A stretch of 64,000 nt of DNA from Anadara kagoshimensis. Lineage: Eukaryota > Mollusca > Bivalvia > Arcoida > Arcidae. The notes under the pieces were generated by a model. It ran no database searches, was not told the DNA's origin, and saw only the letters and a program-made list of their open reading frames with translations. Of this stretch, positions 24,748 to 35,735 are shown one piece after another. Each line of letters begins with the position of its first letter. Within the stretch, counting starts at the first letter, position 1. Both the position numbers and the translations under genes were made by a program. The stretch spans positions 32,287,674 through 32,351,673 of the forward strand of contig CM037861.1 in assembly GCA_021292105.1 (NCBI GenBank), read 5' to 3'.

Positions 24748-27700
24748 AGATAAACCAACACATGCTAGTGATGAAGAGATGGAAGAAGCTGACAGTAACA
24801 GCGAAGAATAGATAATGATGAAATGGAAGAAGAAGGAAAAGATGTATATTTGCCAGGGGAACCGCTGAAAGAAAATGAAGAACTTGTGTTTGACGAATCT
24901 GCTTATGTGATGTACCATCAAGCACAAACAGGTAACCCCCCCCTCCCCTAAAAATCATCATGTTCATGGTTTTTGGACATAATCTAGATTTGTTGTTTCA
25001 GTTTTAAACACGTTTTGGTTTTAAAACGGTTGAAAGGGTATTGTTTATGCATTCCTAACATGGTTTTACTTCAGACTTTGGGAACTACAACTGTATAACC
25101 CCGAATGATTAAAAGACAATTATTTCTCAAAAAAAATGCTGCATGCTGATTGTTTTGTCAATATATTTAAAATGGCATGGCTTAAGAAAATTAAATACAG
25201 AGGCAGGTCACACACTAAAGAAAAATGATTCAAAACGGAAAAAGATCAACAAGAATCCACTGTCAATCCAATTTAGTCCAGAGTTTACCCAATTTAGAGG
25301 CTGAAGATACTGTAATTTTATGAAAATAAAAAAAAAACACAGCCAAATCACTGAATTCAGCACAATACTTTTATTATATTATTACTTTAGGTGCACCCTG
25401 TTTAAGTTTTGATGTCATTAAAGACGCCCTGGGTGAAAGGCGGGAAGAGTTTCCTTTGACCTGCTATGTAGTGTGTGGTACACAAGGTGAAAGAGGGCAC
25501 ATCAACCATATTATTGTCATGAAGATGAGCAATCTACACAAAACAACAAACACACAGAAGTCAGAAGAAAGTGATGGAGATGATGAAGAGGAAGAAGAAG
25601 ACGAGGATGAAAAACCAGAAATGGAGACGGCGTTGATTAAACACACAGGTTGTGTTAACAGAATAAGGGTGAGTGAAAGTTAAAAGGTCACCGTTTGAAG
25701 GCATTTCATCTTCAGAATTAAGCTTTATTAAGTCATTGAATTTTCAGAATTCTAAATTACATAAAATTTTTGTCAATGGTTTCTCATTACAATGAAGTTT
25801 TTATCCTAACTGGCCTTAACCATTTGAGTGGAGGGGAGTAATGGTGTTTTATTCCCAGGTCAAGTTTTTTTAACTTGTATCAAGCCAGTCAGTTTTAGGA
25901 TGATAAAGGAAACTGGAGTACCAAAGAAAGCCACAGACCTTCAGCAAGCAAACTGGCAAACTTTCTCACATTAGGATCTGCCAGAGTGGGATTCGAATCT
26001 AGGAACCAATGACATGTCATCCTACATTATAACATTATCTTGTAACTTAACTTCCTCAGAAGCAACCAGTTATAACTTGGACAAGGATTTACACCAATGG
26101 GCATATTTATAACGGGCATAAAAATTCTCATCCAAACCAAGTTCAAGGGCGAGTTTGTGGAGTGAGAGTAGAGTAATGGAGTTTTATTCTCAAGTCAAGA
26201 CTTTTCCCGTCATATCAAGCTGATCAGTTCAAGGACAGTGGAGAAACCAGAGTGCTTTGAGAAAACCACAGTCCAACTGACAAACTTTTTCACACTAGGT
26301 CTATCCCAATCGGTATTCAAACCTAGTGTGAGCTTGCAGAGAGGTATAAAATAAATATTATAGATACATATACAGTCCAACCAGCCTTAAAGGCCACCTC
26401 TATATAAGGACCACCTGCTAATAAAGGCCAGTAAATTTGTATCTTAATAGTTCTTTATTCATATTATTTGAACCTGTATGTAAAGGCCACTTGCCCATAA
26501 AGGTCACTAACTGGTTCCCTTGAGTGGCCTTTATAGACAGGTTTGACTGTATAGGTATTTTTCGGTATTTTTTCTATGATGATGACAACAATAATTCTTC
26601 TTCTTCTTCTTCTTCTTATTATTATTATTATAGACAACTAATATAGGAGATAAACACCTAGCAGCTACTTGGTCAGAAACAGGAAAAGTTTACATATGGG
26701 ACCTAACACGTCCATTTAACGCTGTTAACGATTCCAGTATAATGGCCGTTTATACCAGAAATGAAGAATCTCCACCACCTATTTATAAATTTGCTGGACA
26801 TCAAGTGGAAGGATTTGCTGTTGATTGGTCAAAAAGTACACCTGGTATGTTACTGTTAAATACATGTATTTCAAGAATTTTGTCTTTTCACTTTCTGGTA
26901 AATTAGAGTTGGGTAAATTTATTATATAGACATGACTTGTTATGTCCCCCAAACAAAGTTGGGGAGATGTAGTGTTTCTTGATAGACATCAAGTGGAAGG
27001 ATTTGCTGTTGATTGGTCAAAAAGTACATTTAAATACATGTATTTCAAGTATTTCATCTTTTCACTTTCTGGTAAATTGAGAGTTGGGTAAATTTATTAT
27101 ACAGTCATGACTTGTTATGTCCCCCAAACAAAGTTGCGGACATGCAGTGTTTATTCAATTTCTTTCGCCACATTTTGTCTTCCACTTTTCTTGAAAACTA
27201 TTTAACAGATCTTTATGAAACTTCACAGGAATAATCTTTAGGTGAAGTAGATGTGCTATTGTGTTTGATCAATTTTTTGCACATTTTGGGAAAACATGGA
27301 TGTCATTGTCCCAGTTGGAATTCATTTGGAGCACACATGAAACAACATCCCTGTTTCAGTAATAACTTGTTACTGTAGTTTTAATGTTGGTGATTTTTTG
27401 TTTCTTTACCTGCAGGCAGATTAGCTACTGGAGATTGTAATAAAAACATACACATATGGAATCCGCAGGAAGGAGGAGCCTGGCATGTTGACCAGCGTCC
27501 ATATAGTGGTCATACATCATCTGTAGAGGATATACAGTGGTCACCTAATGAACCAAATGTAAGTTTTTCACCTTTAGATGACTTATTTGCAGCTTAATAC
27601 ATGTACATTGTATTTGAATTACCGGTAGAAATGATACATACTTCATCTCCAAATGGGTACCAATGGAGTAAATCAGTAGAGTCCTCGCTCCATAAGTGGG

Positions 27701-29687
27701 AGGTCGTGGGTTTGAACCCTGACCCGGTCTTACCCAAGATTTGAAAGTGAGTAGTGACTGCTCTTTCGCCAAGCACTCTGCATTACAAAATGAAAGTCAG
27801 GGTTCTTTGGATGGGAACTTAAGATAAATGAGGTCCTATGTCACGGAACATAGACATGGCATGATAAAGAAACCCTGCTGTATAATGCCATTAGCGCAAC
27901 GCACTGGCAAAATTTCTGCACCTTTAGCGATAGCTGGCAACAACTCAATATAAGTGAAATATTCTTGACATTGTGTATCTAGTTTGGAAATTCTAATCAA
28001 GACTAAAATATTTTTAGACACCAAAATATTTTTAGACACAAGTCTGTTCTGTTTGACAACAAAATACGGTAGGTGCCTGCATAATTCATTCACACTTGCT
28101 GTTTCACAATGGAAAATAAAGAGAAAATATTGATATACATTCAGGTATTTGCCTCCTGTTCAGTTGATAGAACTATTCGTGTTTGGGATGCTAGAGCTGC
28201 TCCGTCTAAAGCATGCATGCTGACAGCCGAAGAAGCACACGAACGGGATGTGAATGTTATACACTGGAATGAAAATGAACCATACATATTATCAGGAGGT
28301 GATGATGGTGTGGTTAAAATTTGGGATCTAAGACAGTTCCAGGTAACATATATCATAAAAACGTGTATTGATGAATGTGTTTTCAAAAGACAACATACAG
28401 TAAAACCTTTAATATAGACCAACTCTATATAAACACCACCTGTCCATTAAGACCAGTGCTTTTAAGTCCCTTTGCTTCATATTTCAACAGAAAAATAAAC
28501 TCTGTATAAAGACCACCTTCCTATAAAGTCCCTAATTTCCTAGGGTCTTGTTAGTGTTTTTGTCCCCCCCCCCGCCCCCCCCCCCCCCGGCAAAATGCCG
28601 GGCGTCTGTCCGTGCATCTGTCCGTCACACTTTTTTGTAAGCGCTCTCATGCCTACAAATTTTGACGGATTTACATGAAATTTATACCAAATGTTTATAC
28701 CACTAATACCTTGGTCAAGTTCGAAAATCAGCCTTGGTCGATACTTTTTGTTGGAGTTATGGGACTTTGACCACAATAATGACTCCGTTTTATCCAAAAA
28801 TTGACCTTGTAAGCGCTCTCATGCCTACAAATTTTGACGAATTTACATGAAATTTATACCAAATGTTTATACCACTAATACCTTGGTCAAGTTCCAAAAT
28901 CAGCCTTGGTCGATACTTTTTGTGGAGTTATGGGACTTTGCTTGACCGGCGGGGGACCCAGGAATTCTATTCTTGTTGTATATAGATTTTACTGTAGTTA
29001 AGCTTGTATTACTTCAGTTGGTAAGTGATTTTAAACATTTATATAAAAAGTTCCATGATAATTTCTTAAAGCCGTCAAAATGACCAATACAATGAATACA
29101 GCTTCCAAGTAATATCACATAATACAGTTTGAAAGTACTGTATAGGAAGAACCATAAGTGGTAGGAAACTTTCGCAGTTTTGACTTTCTAAACTATTTCC
29201 AGGCAAGAAATTTTCAAGGTTCTGACTGTAGAGAAAGTGTACCAAGGGAAAAAAGAAAGTTTAGCTGAGAAGCTGTATTCGTGATTCAAGAGGAATCATG
29301 AAAATCATTTATATTTTTCCCATGTGAATTTTAATATACAATGTAATTGAAAAAATATTTCTTTTTTAACAGAAAGGAAAGTCATCTGCATCATTTAAAC
29401 ATCACACAGCACCAATAACATCAGTGGAATGGAATCCCTTAGACAGTTCCGTGTTTGCCGCCGCTGGGTCAGATGATCAAATATCTATATGGGATTTAGC
29501 TGTGGAACGCGACTCAGAGGCTCATACAGTAGATGAGGGAGGGGAACCTGATGTTCCTCCTCAGTTGTTATTTATACATCAAGGACAAACAGACATTAAA
29601 GAATTACACTGGCATAGACAGTTACCTGGAGTGATTATTAGTACTGCACACAGTGGTTTCAATGTATTTAGAACTATCAGTGTGTAA
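24743..29687 (+). CDS. GRWD1: Glutamate-rich WD repeat-containing protein 1 (Rrb1 homologue)
   Basis: Nuclear/nucleolar WD40 protein; in other animals and yeast it chaperones ribosomal protein L3 for 60S assembly and binds histones. Six exons join in phase: 24743-24931, 25391-25668, 26634-26844, 27416-27558, 28145-28342, 29373-29687 (TAA). Diagnostic segments: [20 protein letters not shown] and [10 protein letters not shown] (exon 1), GAPCLSFDV and the acidic tract [15 protein letters not shown] (exon 2), [20 protein letters not shown] (exon 4), RIWD-type blades [16 protein letters not shown] and VKIWDLRQF (exon 5), FRTISV at the C-terminus. Exon 1 is odd: the frame opened by the ATG at 24743 meets TAG at 24809-24811, while the homologous frame is offset. 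A second ATG at 24823 opens the correct frame and gives 417 residues (human about 446). The name is certain; the true N-terminus is not. Confidence 0.95.
25832..26350 (-). repeat. Two family-B SINEs in GRWD1 intron 2
   Basis: Copies at 25832-26010 and 26155-26350 lie in the same orientation, both with the plus-strand reading GTAATGG-GTTTTATTC, then CAAACTTT-TCACA and AGGATCTG or AGGTCTATCC. Confidence 0.75.
26371..26553. mobile_element. MITE-1 copy in GRWD1 intron 2
   Basis: Starts TACAGTCCAACCAGCCTTAA and ends TAGACAGGTTTGACTGTA. TA at both outer edges with CAGT termini is the usual Tc1/mariner signature. Confidence 0.8.
26595..26633 (+). repeat. (TTC)n(TTA)n microsatellite acting as splice-acceptor tract
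   Basis: About seven TTC units then five ATT units run directly into the AG of the exon-3 acceptor (26632-26633), so the microsatellite is the polypyrimidine tract of GRWD1 intron 2. Confidence 0.9.
26798..27152. repeat. Tandem duplication of GRWD1 exon-3 end plus intron start
   Basis: Copy 1 (26798-26985) includes the last 47 bases of exon 3 and the donor. Copy 2 (26986 to about 27152) repeats the exon bases from ACATCAAGTGGAAGG exactly up to AAAAAGTACA, then lacks about 16 bases including the donor GT, then resumes with TAAATACATGTATTTCAAG. The second copy is therefore a donor-less exon fragment inside intron 3. Confidence 0.95.
27650..27975 (+). repeat. SINE family A, full-length copy (GRWD1 intron 4)
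   Basis: tRNA-like head with GTAGAGTCCTCGCTCCATAA and box B GTGGGTTTGAACCCTGACCC. Body with CTCTTTCGCCAAGCACTCTG, then CATTACAAAATGAAAGTCAG. Further CATGGCATGATAAAG and GCAAAATTTCTGCACCTTTA. Tail ATATAAGTGAAATATTCTTG. This serves as the reference copy for the family in this window. Confidence 0.85.
28397..28998. mobile_element. Composite repeat in GRWD1 intron 5 with an internal 171-bp duplication
   Basis: The outer ends are ACAGTAAAACCTTTAATATA (left) and, inverted, TACAGTAAAATCTATATACA (right). Inside is a poly-C tract (28564-28588), then GCCGGGCGTCTGTCCGTGCA, then two copies of a segment starting TTGTAAGCGCTCTCATGCCT (28634 and 28808 approximate). The tandem copy explains the repeated text. 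The element class is not determined. Confidence 0.6.
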
Positions 29688-29795
29688 AAAATTCTTGTCT
29701 TAGATTTTACTTTAAGTGAGGACTTTCAGAAGCAGATCAGAAATGTGGAAATATGAAAAGGAAAATGAAGTCCAAGATGTACATAACCATATGAC

Positions 29796-30122
29796 TTAAA
29801 CTTCTTGCTACCAAATTAATTGGCAGTGCCAAATTGAAGTTCAAACTGCAAAGTGATATGACGTCGACAATAGGTTATGAAATCAGACATGTTTGTTGTC
29901 ATATGACATCATTAGTTAATTGTAGCTTTTAATCTCAATAGTAAACATTTTGCATATTTGTTTACTTTACAAAGTCAAGGAAGTCAGGTTTCACAATAGC
30001 AAGTACAAAATGTACTATGCTAAAAAAATCCAATCTGTATCTCTTAGTCATGTAACTAAGAGTTGTCAATTCCATTGAAAGGACATATGTGTCATATGTC
30101 CGTTTGGCAGCAAGAGGGTTAA
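29796..30122. mobile_element. TTAA-flanked MITE, copy 2 (inside GRWD1 3' UTR)
   Basis: Left end TTAAACTTCTTGCTACCAAA. Right end, inverted, TTAACCCTCTTGCTGCCAAA. It begins 108 bases after the GRWD1 stop and ahead of the likely poly(A) signal at 30470, so it should be carried in the mRNA 3' UTR. Confidence 0.75.
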
Positions 30123-30469
30123 GAATCTTCTAACAAGCTAAGTTTTACTTTCAGTATTAGAGAGATTATAAAAATTTTCAGTACTGTGAAATGTCATGTT
30201 TTGAAAAAATGCAGAAATGAAATAGTCAATTCTATTTTTGTTAACGTGTAAAAGGACACATATAATGTTGATCTTTGTTTTACAGTATATTTTTCAATGA
30301 TAGATTCTTTCTATGTTTATTTCAATACCATTAACTTTTGGTTACCATAGAAACACCCTTATAATATCTACTCCTTTACGTTATTATTAATAATGTGTTA
30401 TATGTACATCAAATTATTATTGAATCTGAATGCATTTTAGTATCCTTGATTTGATGCTTGTTTTGGTTA

Positions 30470-30475
30470 AATAAA
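30470..30475 (+). terminator. Likely GRWD1 poly(A) signal
   Basis: The AATAAA hexamer lies about 780 bases after the stop codon and is followed by a T-rich stretch. Earlier downstream sequence has no clearer candidate. Confidence 0.5.
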
Positions 30476-30584
30476 AATTGTTATCAACTTACTTGTTCAT
30501 TATATGAAGTTTGGTGGTATATATGAATCACCTTGTCCATCTTGTTCATTTATTGAGGTAATAAGGCCATATAGGGATGACTAC

Positions 30585-30915
30585 CGTAGCTTAGGTGATA
30601 AAATACTTGGGGTTGCTTCATTTATGGGAAGTCAGGGTTGGAACCCCGGCCGGATCTTAGCAATACTCGGATGATTGCTATTTTAACAAACACTCAGCAT
30701 TTAGAAATGAATATCACATTGTCCTTTGGAAGATACATTTAAATCCCATCCCCTGAGGTATGGTAGGCATGGCATATTAAAGAATCCTCTTTGCACATTG
30801 TTCTGAGCACATTGCAATGTCAAAATTTCTACCACTTCACCTAGAGTGATGTAGTGATATAAGTGACATATTCTTGACTTGGACATGAAAGTTAAACCCC
30901 ATTCAATCAATCAAT
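30585..30915 (+). repeat. SINE family A copy
   Basis: Head CTACCGTAGCTTAGGTGATA with box B GGGTTGGAACCCCGGCCGGA. Tail ATATAAGTGACATATTCTTG. Confidence 0.8.
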
Positions 30916-31599
30916 TGATCTACTGGTGTAATGAAGTCATGCCAAATCACATGATATTGTGATTAATAGCAAGTTTTTAATTCATATTAACCTGCTTCTC
31001 TTGGCTATGTTGAATTATTGTGACTCATTGGATAAAACTTGGTCAATTTCTATGCAAACTTGTGTAATAGGGATAGAAACGACCTTGACCAAAGCCTATA
31101 CAATTTGCACAATTACAATGTCGATATAAACATGAATATTTTACTTAATTGTGACATTGATCTTTGTCCATTAACTTCTACAATTGCATAACAGTGTCCA
31201 ATGAAAAGGTAAAAATTTCTGCTACTTGTAGCTGGTGATGTCTTAACAGTTCACATGTCATCTTTAAACTGACCGCCTCAATAAAAGTGAAATAATCTGG
31301 ACTAGGGCATTAAACTCCATTACCACTCCACTTCTTGGCAGGTGTGCTAAAACTGTTCATACTAGATACAGACTAATGTACAGGTTAGGGATGAGGCTTA
31401 AGTACCATATAACCAAAGAAGGAAATTAAAATTGCCACTTATACAAATGTTTTATTTAGAGCCATGAGTTTGATGTGAAAAAATATGACAAGACAATATT
31501 TAAGCTGTTATTTTATTTGAGCAAACATAACAAGAAATCTGAGCTACTGCTCATTAAGTATCCCTGGCTGTCGGCATGTTAGAATACAAAGAAAATGTG

Positions 31600-32035
31600 A
31601 AGTAAGATGTCTGGTAGACTTGAATCGGTACTTGCAGCATGGGACCCCATACTAAACTTGCATATAAAATTTCAAGTAGCTGTGATTAGTAGTTTCTGAG
31701 AGAGCGGCTACGAAAATTTTCAGCCATTGATCATAAATGCTGAATAATACACTAAGTCAGGAAACAGGAAGTAGATGTTCAGCAGATTGGAAATTGGTAT
31801 TTGTATTATGGGACCTCATACTGAACTCGCATACAAAATTTCAAGTGGCTGTGATTAGTTGCTGAGAAAACAGGTATGAAAATTTTCAGCCATTTACCAT
31901 AAATGTTGAAAAATATAAGTCAGGAAACGGGAAGTACATGTTCAGCAGACTTGAATCAGTACTTGCAGCATGGGATCTCATACTGAACTTGCATACAAAA
32001 TTTCAAGAAGCTGTGATGAGTAGTTGCTAATTTTT
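31600..32035. repeat. Tandem repeat, three units of about 165-175 bp
   Basis: Each unit has AGTAGATGTTCAGCAGAYTG, then GCATGGGACCYCATACTRAAC, then GCATACAAAATTTCAAG, a GCTGTGATTAGT stretch, and AAAATTTTCAGCCATT. Confidence 0.85.
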
Positions 32036-32204
32036 GTTACAGACCAAAGGATAGAGGTATAGCAGTTTACCCCCACCTCATCATAGTTACTGAGAAAACT
32101 ATTACCAATATTTTTTTTTTTGTTTCGGACAGAGGTAAAGCAGTATACCCCTTTTCTTCTTAGCAGGGGTATAATTCCAAGCGGGGGTATAAAGACGTTA
32201 AATC

Positions 32205-32210
32205 TTTAAT
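32205..32210 (-). terminator. Candidate CIAO3 poly(A) signal
   Basis: The minus-strand ATTAAA variant hexamer lies 11 bases after the stop codon. Its closeness to the stop makes it weak; a more distal site is possible. Confidence 0.25.
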
Positions 32211-32220
32211 ATCACAGATT

Positions 32221-35200
32221 TTACCATTTTATAGCCAATGCATTTGTCATTTTCTCTACTTCATGATACTGTGTGTGTAACATTGCCTTCGCCTTTTCAC
32301 TGTCAAAACCGCCTAACCAATCTTTATACACATCCTGGACACTTTCAATCAAGTCTGGTTTAGTGGAATTCACAGAATTATAAATCTCGGTAACACTATT
32401 TAGTCTCTCTTTAGCTGTTTCTTGTCCCTCTGGTCTAATCTGACCTCCACCATTGGCACATCCCGACGGACAAGCCATGATTTCTACAAACTGGTATGGA
32501 CAGTTTTTACGTTTGATTTTTTGCACTATGTTCTGTATATTTCTGAAGCCGTAAGCTAAAGCCATTCTTAGTGTGGGTTTACCTTCTATTTCTACTCTTA
32601 CTTCCTGGAAATCCTGATTTCTGAAAATATATACAGAAAATAGATTTACAGAATACATTGCATATATTAACAGAGCAATGACAAGAACTAATAAAAGAGT
32701 AGTGCTGGCTCGATACGTGGGAGGTCAAAGTTCAAATTCTGGCTGGGTCTGACCAAAGCTTGAAAATGGATAGTGCTAAGCACTCGGCATTTAAAATGAA
32801 AGTCACAGAGTCATTCAGGAGAGATTTTAATTGTCCATGCCACATGTTATGGTAGGTTTCTGCACATTGCTCTAAGCTTACTGGTAAAAATTTCTGCCAC
32901 TTCACCTTTAGTTGGTGACATCTTGATATAAGTGAAATAGTTTTGACTGGGACATAAAACCCAACTCAATCATTTTGTAAATGCAATGCTAAACTATCAT
33001 CTTAACTTTAATTCTTAAAGATGTACACATCCAATAAAATACATGTAACAAGTTGATGATGTGTCTACTGGTGCACCCTCAAAATACATACTAACAGCAG
33101 GAAACAAAAAACACTTCGATTTCAAATTTTGATTTACCTTAGTACTTTGTATTGTAGTTTATCTACTGAATGTCCAAATAATTCTGAGGTAGCATATTTC
33201 ATTACATGTTCCAAATAACCCCCAGATGGGCCTCCATCATGATTGTAAATACTCTGATTTACAGAAAACCTGGAAAATAAATAAAAACATAAATAAACAA
33301 CATCTTCTAGAACAGTGTTGCTTCTAAACATCAAGTCCATAAAAAAATTGGGGCATCAGTGACAGATAATGGATCACAGCACCTCTTAAGGACCAATTGC
33401 AAGCTTTTTCAAAATAAGTGATAGGATAGATCAACATGTATCTTATACACAAATTACTGGTACTTAAGAAACAAGTGTTATGAGTGGACTGAAGCAATAA
33501 TCCCCCCATATCAAGATTTAATCACCTATATCAAGTTCTAAAATGGTGAGAAAAAAAACACAATGTCACAGAAAACCATAAATCTTCAACAAGCAAACTG
33601 ATAAACTTTCCCATTTGGACCAGAACATAAAATATTCAGCAAGTCATCCTAAAGAAATATACTGGACAAGGGTTGAAGCAAAATATGAAGAACAATAATA
33701 AGCACAACAAAACAAATATGCCCTGGTCCTGGTTTCACAATTGTTCCTTAGCTAAGATTTTCCTTAACTTAAATTTAACAATTTTTTTTGTCAATGCAAT
33801 GTTTTAATCTAGAAGTGATCTGAAAAACTACACATTAAATTCCTTAAATATCTTGAAAATAAACAAGATTATAAAGATTTGAAATTTTGCAAGATTGAAC
33901 TTAAGGAAAATCTTAGATAAGGAATGATTTTAAAACCAGGACCAAGACTTTTTTCAGATACATAAGTATATGTACAATGATCAACAGTGCTTTTCAGGTT
34001 CACAGATCTGAAATGTATAAATTTGTGTCCCTGTACTAAAGAGTACTGACAGGGACAAAATAAGGGCTAATACAAAAGCCGTAAAAGTCAAAGATTAACT
34101 ATGGTAAAGCATCACTAAAGTTCTGATTTACAGTGACTGTATGAGGAATTCAAAATTATCTATTGTAATGAAAAGTCCAGGACCTTTTGCCTTTATTTTT
34201 GATGGGTCAAACATAAAGTTTTACAAGTCCAAAATCAACACTGAAAGGTCCTTGTCCAATTACCAGTATTTTATAACAAAGAAAAACATTATTATCCTGG
34301 TAAAATCAAGGGTCCCAATGTAAAATCAATAGGTCCAGGACCTTGAACCCCAATAGGTCCAGGACCTCGAACCCAGGAAATATTAAACCCCTGTGTACAA
34401 GTACTAGTATATTGTTTACTCTACTTGTCACTCCTATCAGTTACTTACAATGTATCCATCTCTCTATCTTCTACATCTGCCAGAGATATACCTTCTTTTT
34501 CTAGCATTTGATCAACTTCACCTATGTGGAAAAATTTTTTATTTTATTCACTTGTACAAGACAGGACAGTCGACAGTGTTTAAAAACATTACCATTCAAA
34601 GATAGAGTAATTTAGTTGTTTAGCCAGACTCAAACCAAAATAATGAGAGTCTTGACTTTTAACAACATCCTTAATATGTTTGATGACGTTAGTCATTCAT
34701 TCAATCAACAATATACTTCTGGTGAACCGATATACATTTCTGGCACAAAAATATACATAATTTACAAGTAAACCTTTTTATAATGCAACTCGATAACTTT
34801 GTAACCTTACTTATTGCCAAATGAATTTGAAGTCCCAAAGTCTAGCTCTTCTATACTTTACTCAGTTACATTTTTCAGTCAAAAGGCCATAACTCAAAGA
34901 AAATGAGCAAACAAACTTGAGTAAATGATGTGCACATCTTCTTTCAATGTTGATGCTTTGCACCAAGTTATGTGAAATAGTGCTTCATAGTTTTGGAGAA
35001 TTAGTGCAGACAATAATTTTGTCTGGACATTACATTTTGAGGCATTTTTCAATTTTGTCAAAATTTATGCAAAATCACAGATGATGGACATGGTAATTTC
35101 TATATACCCCCTTAACTTCATTTGTTGGGGTATACAATGTAGTGACGATTTACCTGAAGTTATAACACAATCCACATCTCTGGTGCTGTATAAATCACTG

Positions 35201-35687
35201 TAAAAGTCTGATCTTGAGGCCTCCAACTTCTTATCAAAACATGGCATGACAGTGACATGGTATATGTGATCAGGGGAGATGTTCTTTGTGGTAGCAAAGT
35301 AATCTTTAACCAGTGAGCCCATCACTTGTTGTGGAGATTTGGTAGTGCTTATGTATGGCAATATGTAGGAACCATGTGTCTTCTCTGCATAACAAATCCA
35401 CCCTGAAATTTTAACAGTTATTTGTGATTTGAATGATGACCAACAAGAGCACCACTTGGCAGAGCAACAAACACCTGTTTACATTTTTGCTATTAAACAG
35501 TTGGTAAAGATCGATAACAAAATGATTAAAAATTTCAAAATAGCACAACTCTGAGAACCTTGCAGAGTTACTTCCTCTTAGGGCAAACATAATGTCATAT
35601 CCTGGTTACCATGTACATGTATACCAAGTTTAGTTAAAATATCTATGAAGGTGTTGGAGGAGTAAGCTGGACAAACTATTAATTACG

Positions 35688-35735
<48 letters not shown>

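Larger units (their letters stand above)
30496..32220. other. Convergent intergenic interval between GRWD1 and CIAO3
   Basis: Contains a family-A SINE (30585-30915), a family-B tail (31220-31330), a 3-unit tandem repeat (31600-32035) and a short C-rich inverted repeat near 32135-32192. No gene seen. Confidence 0.6.
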
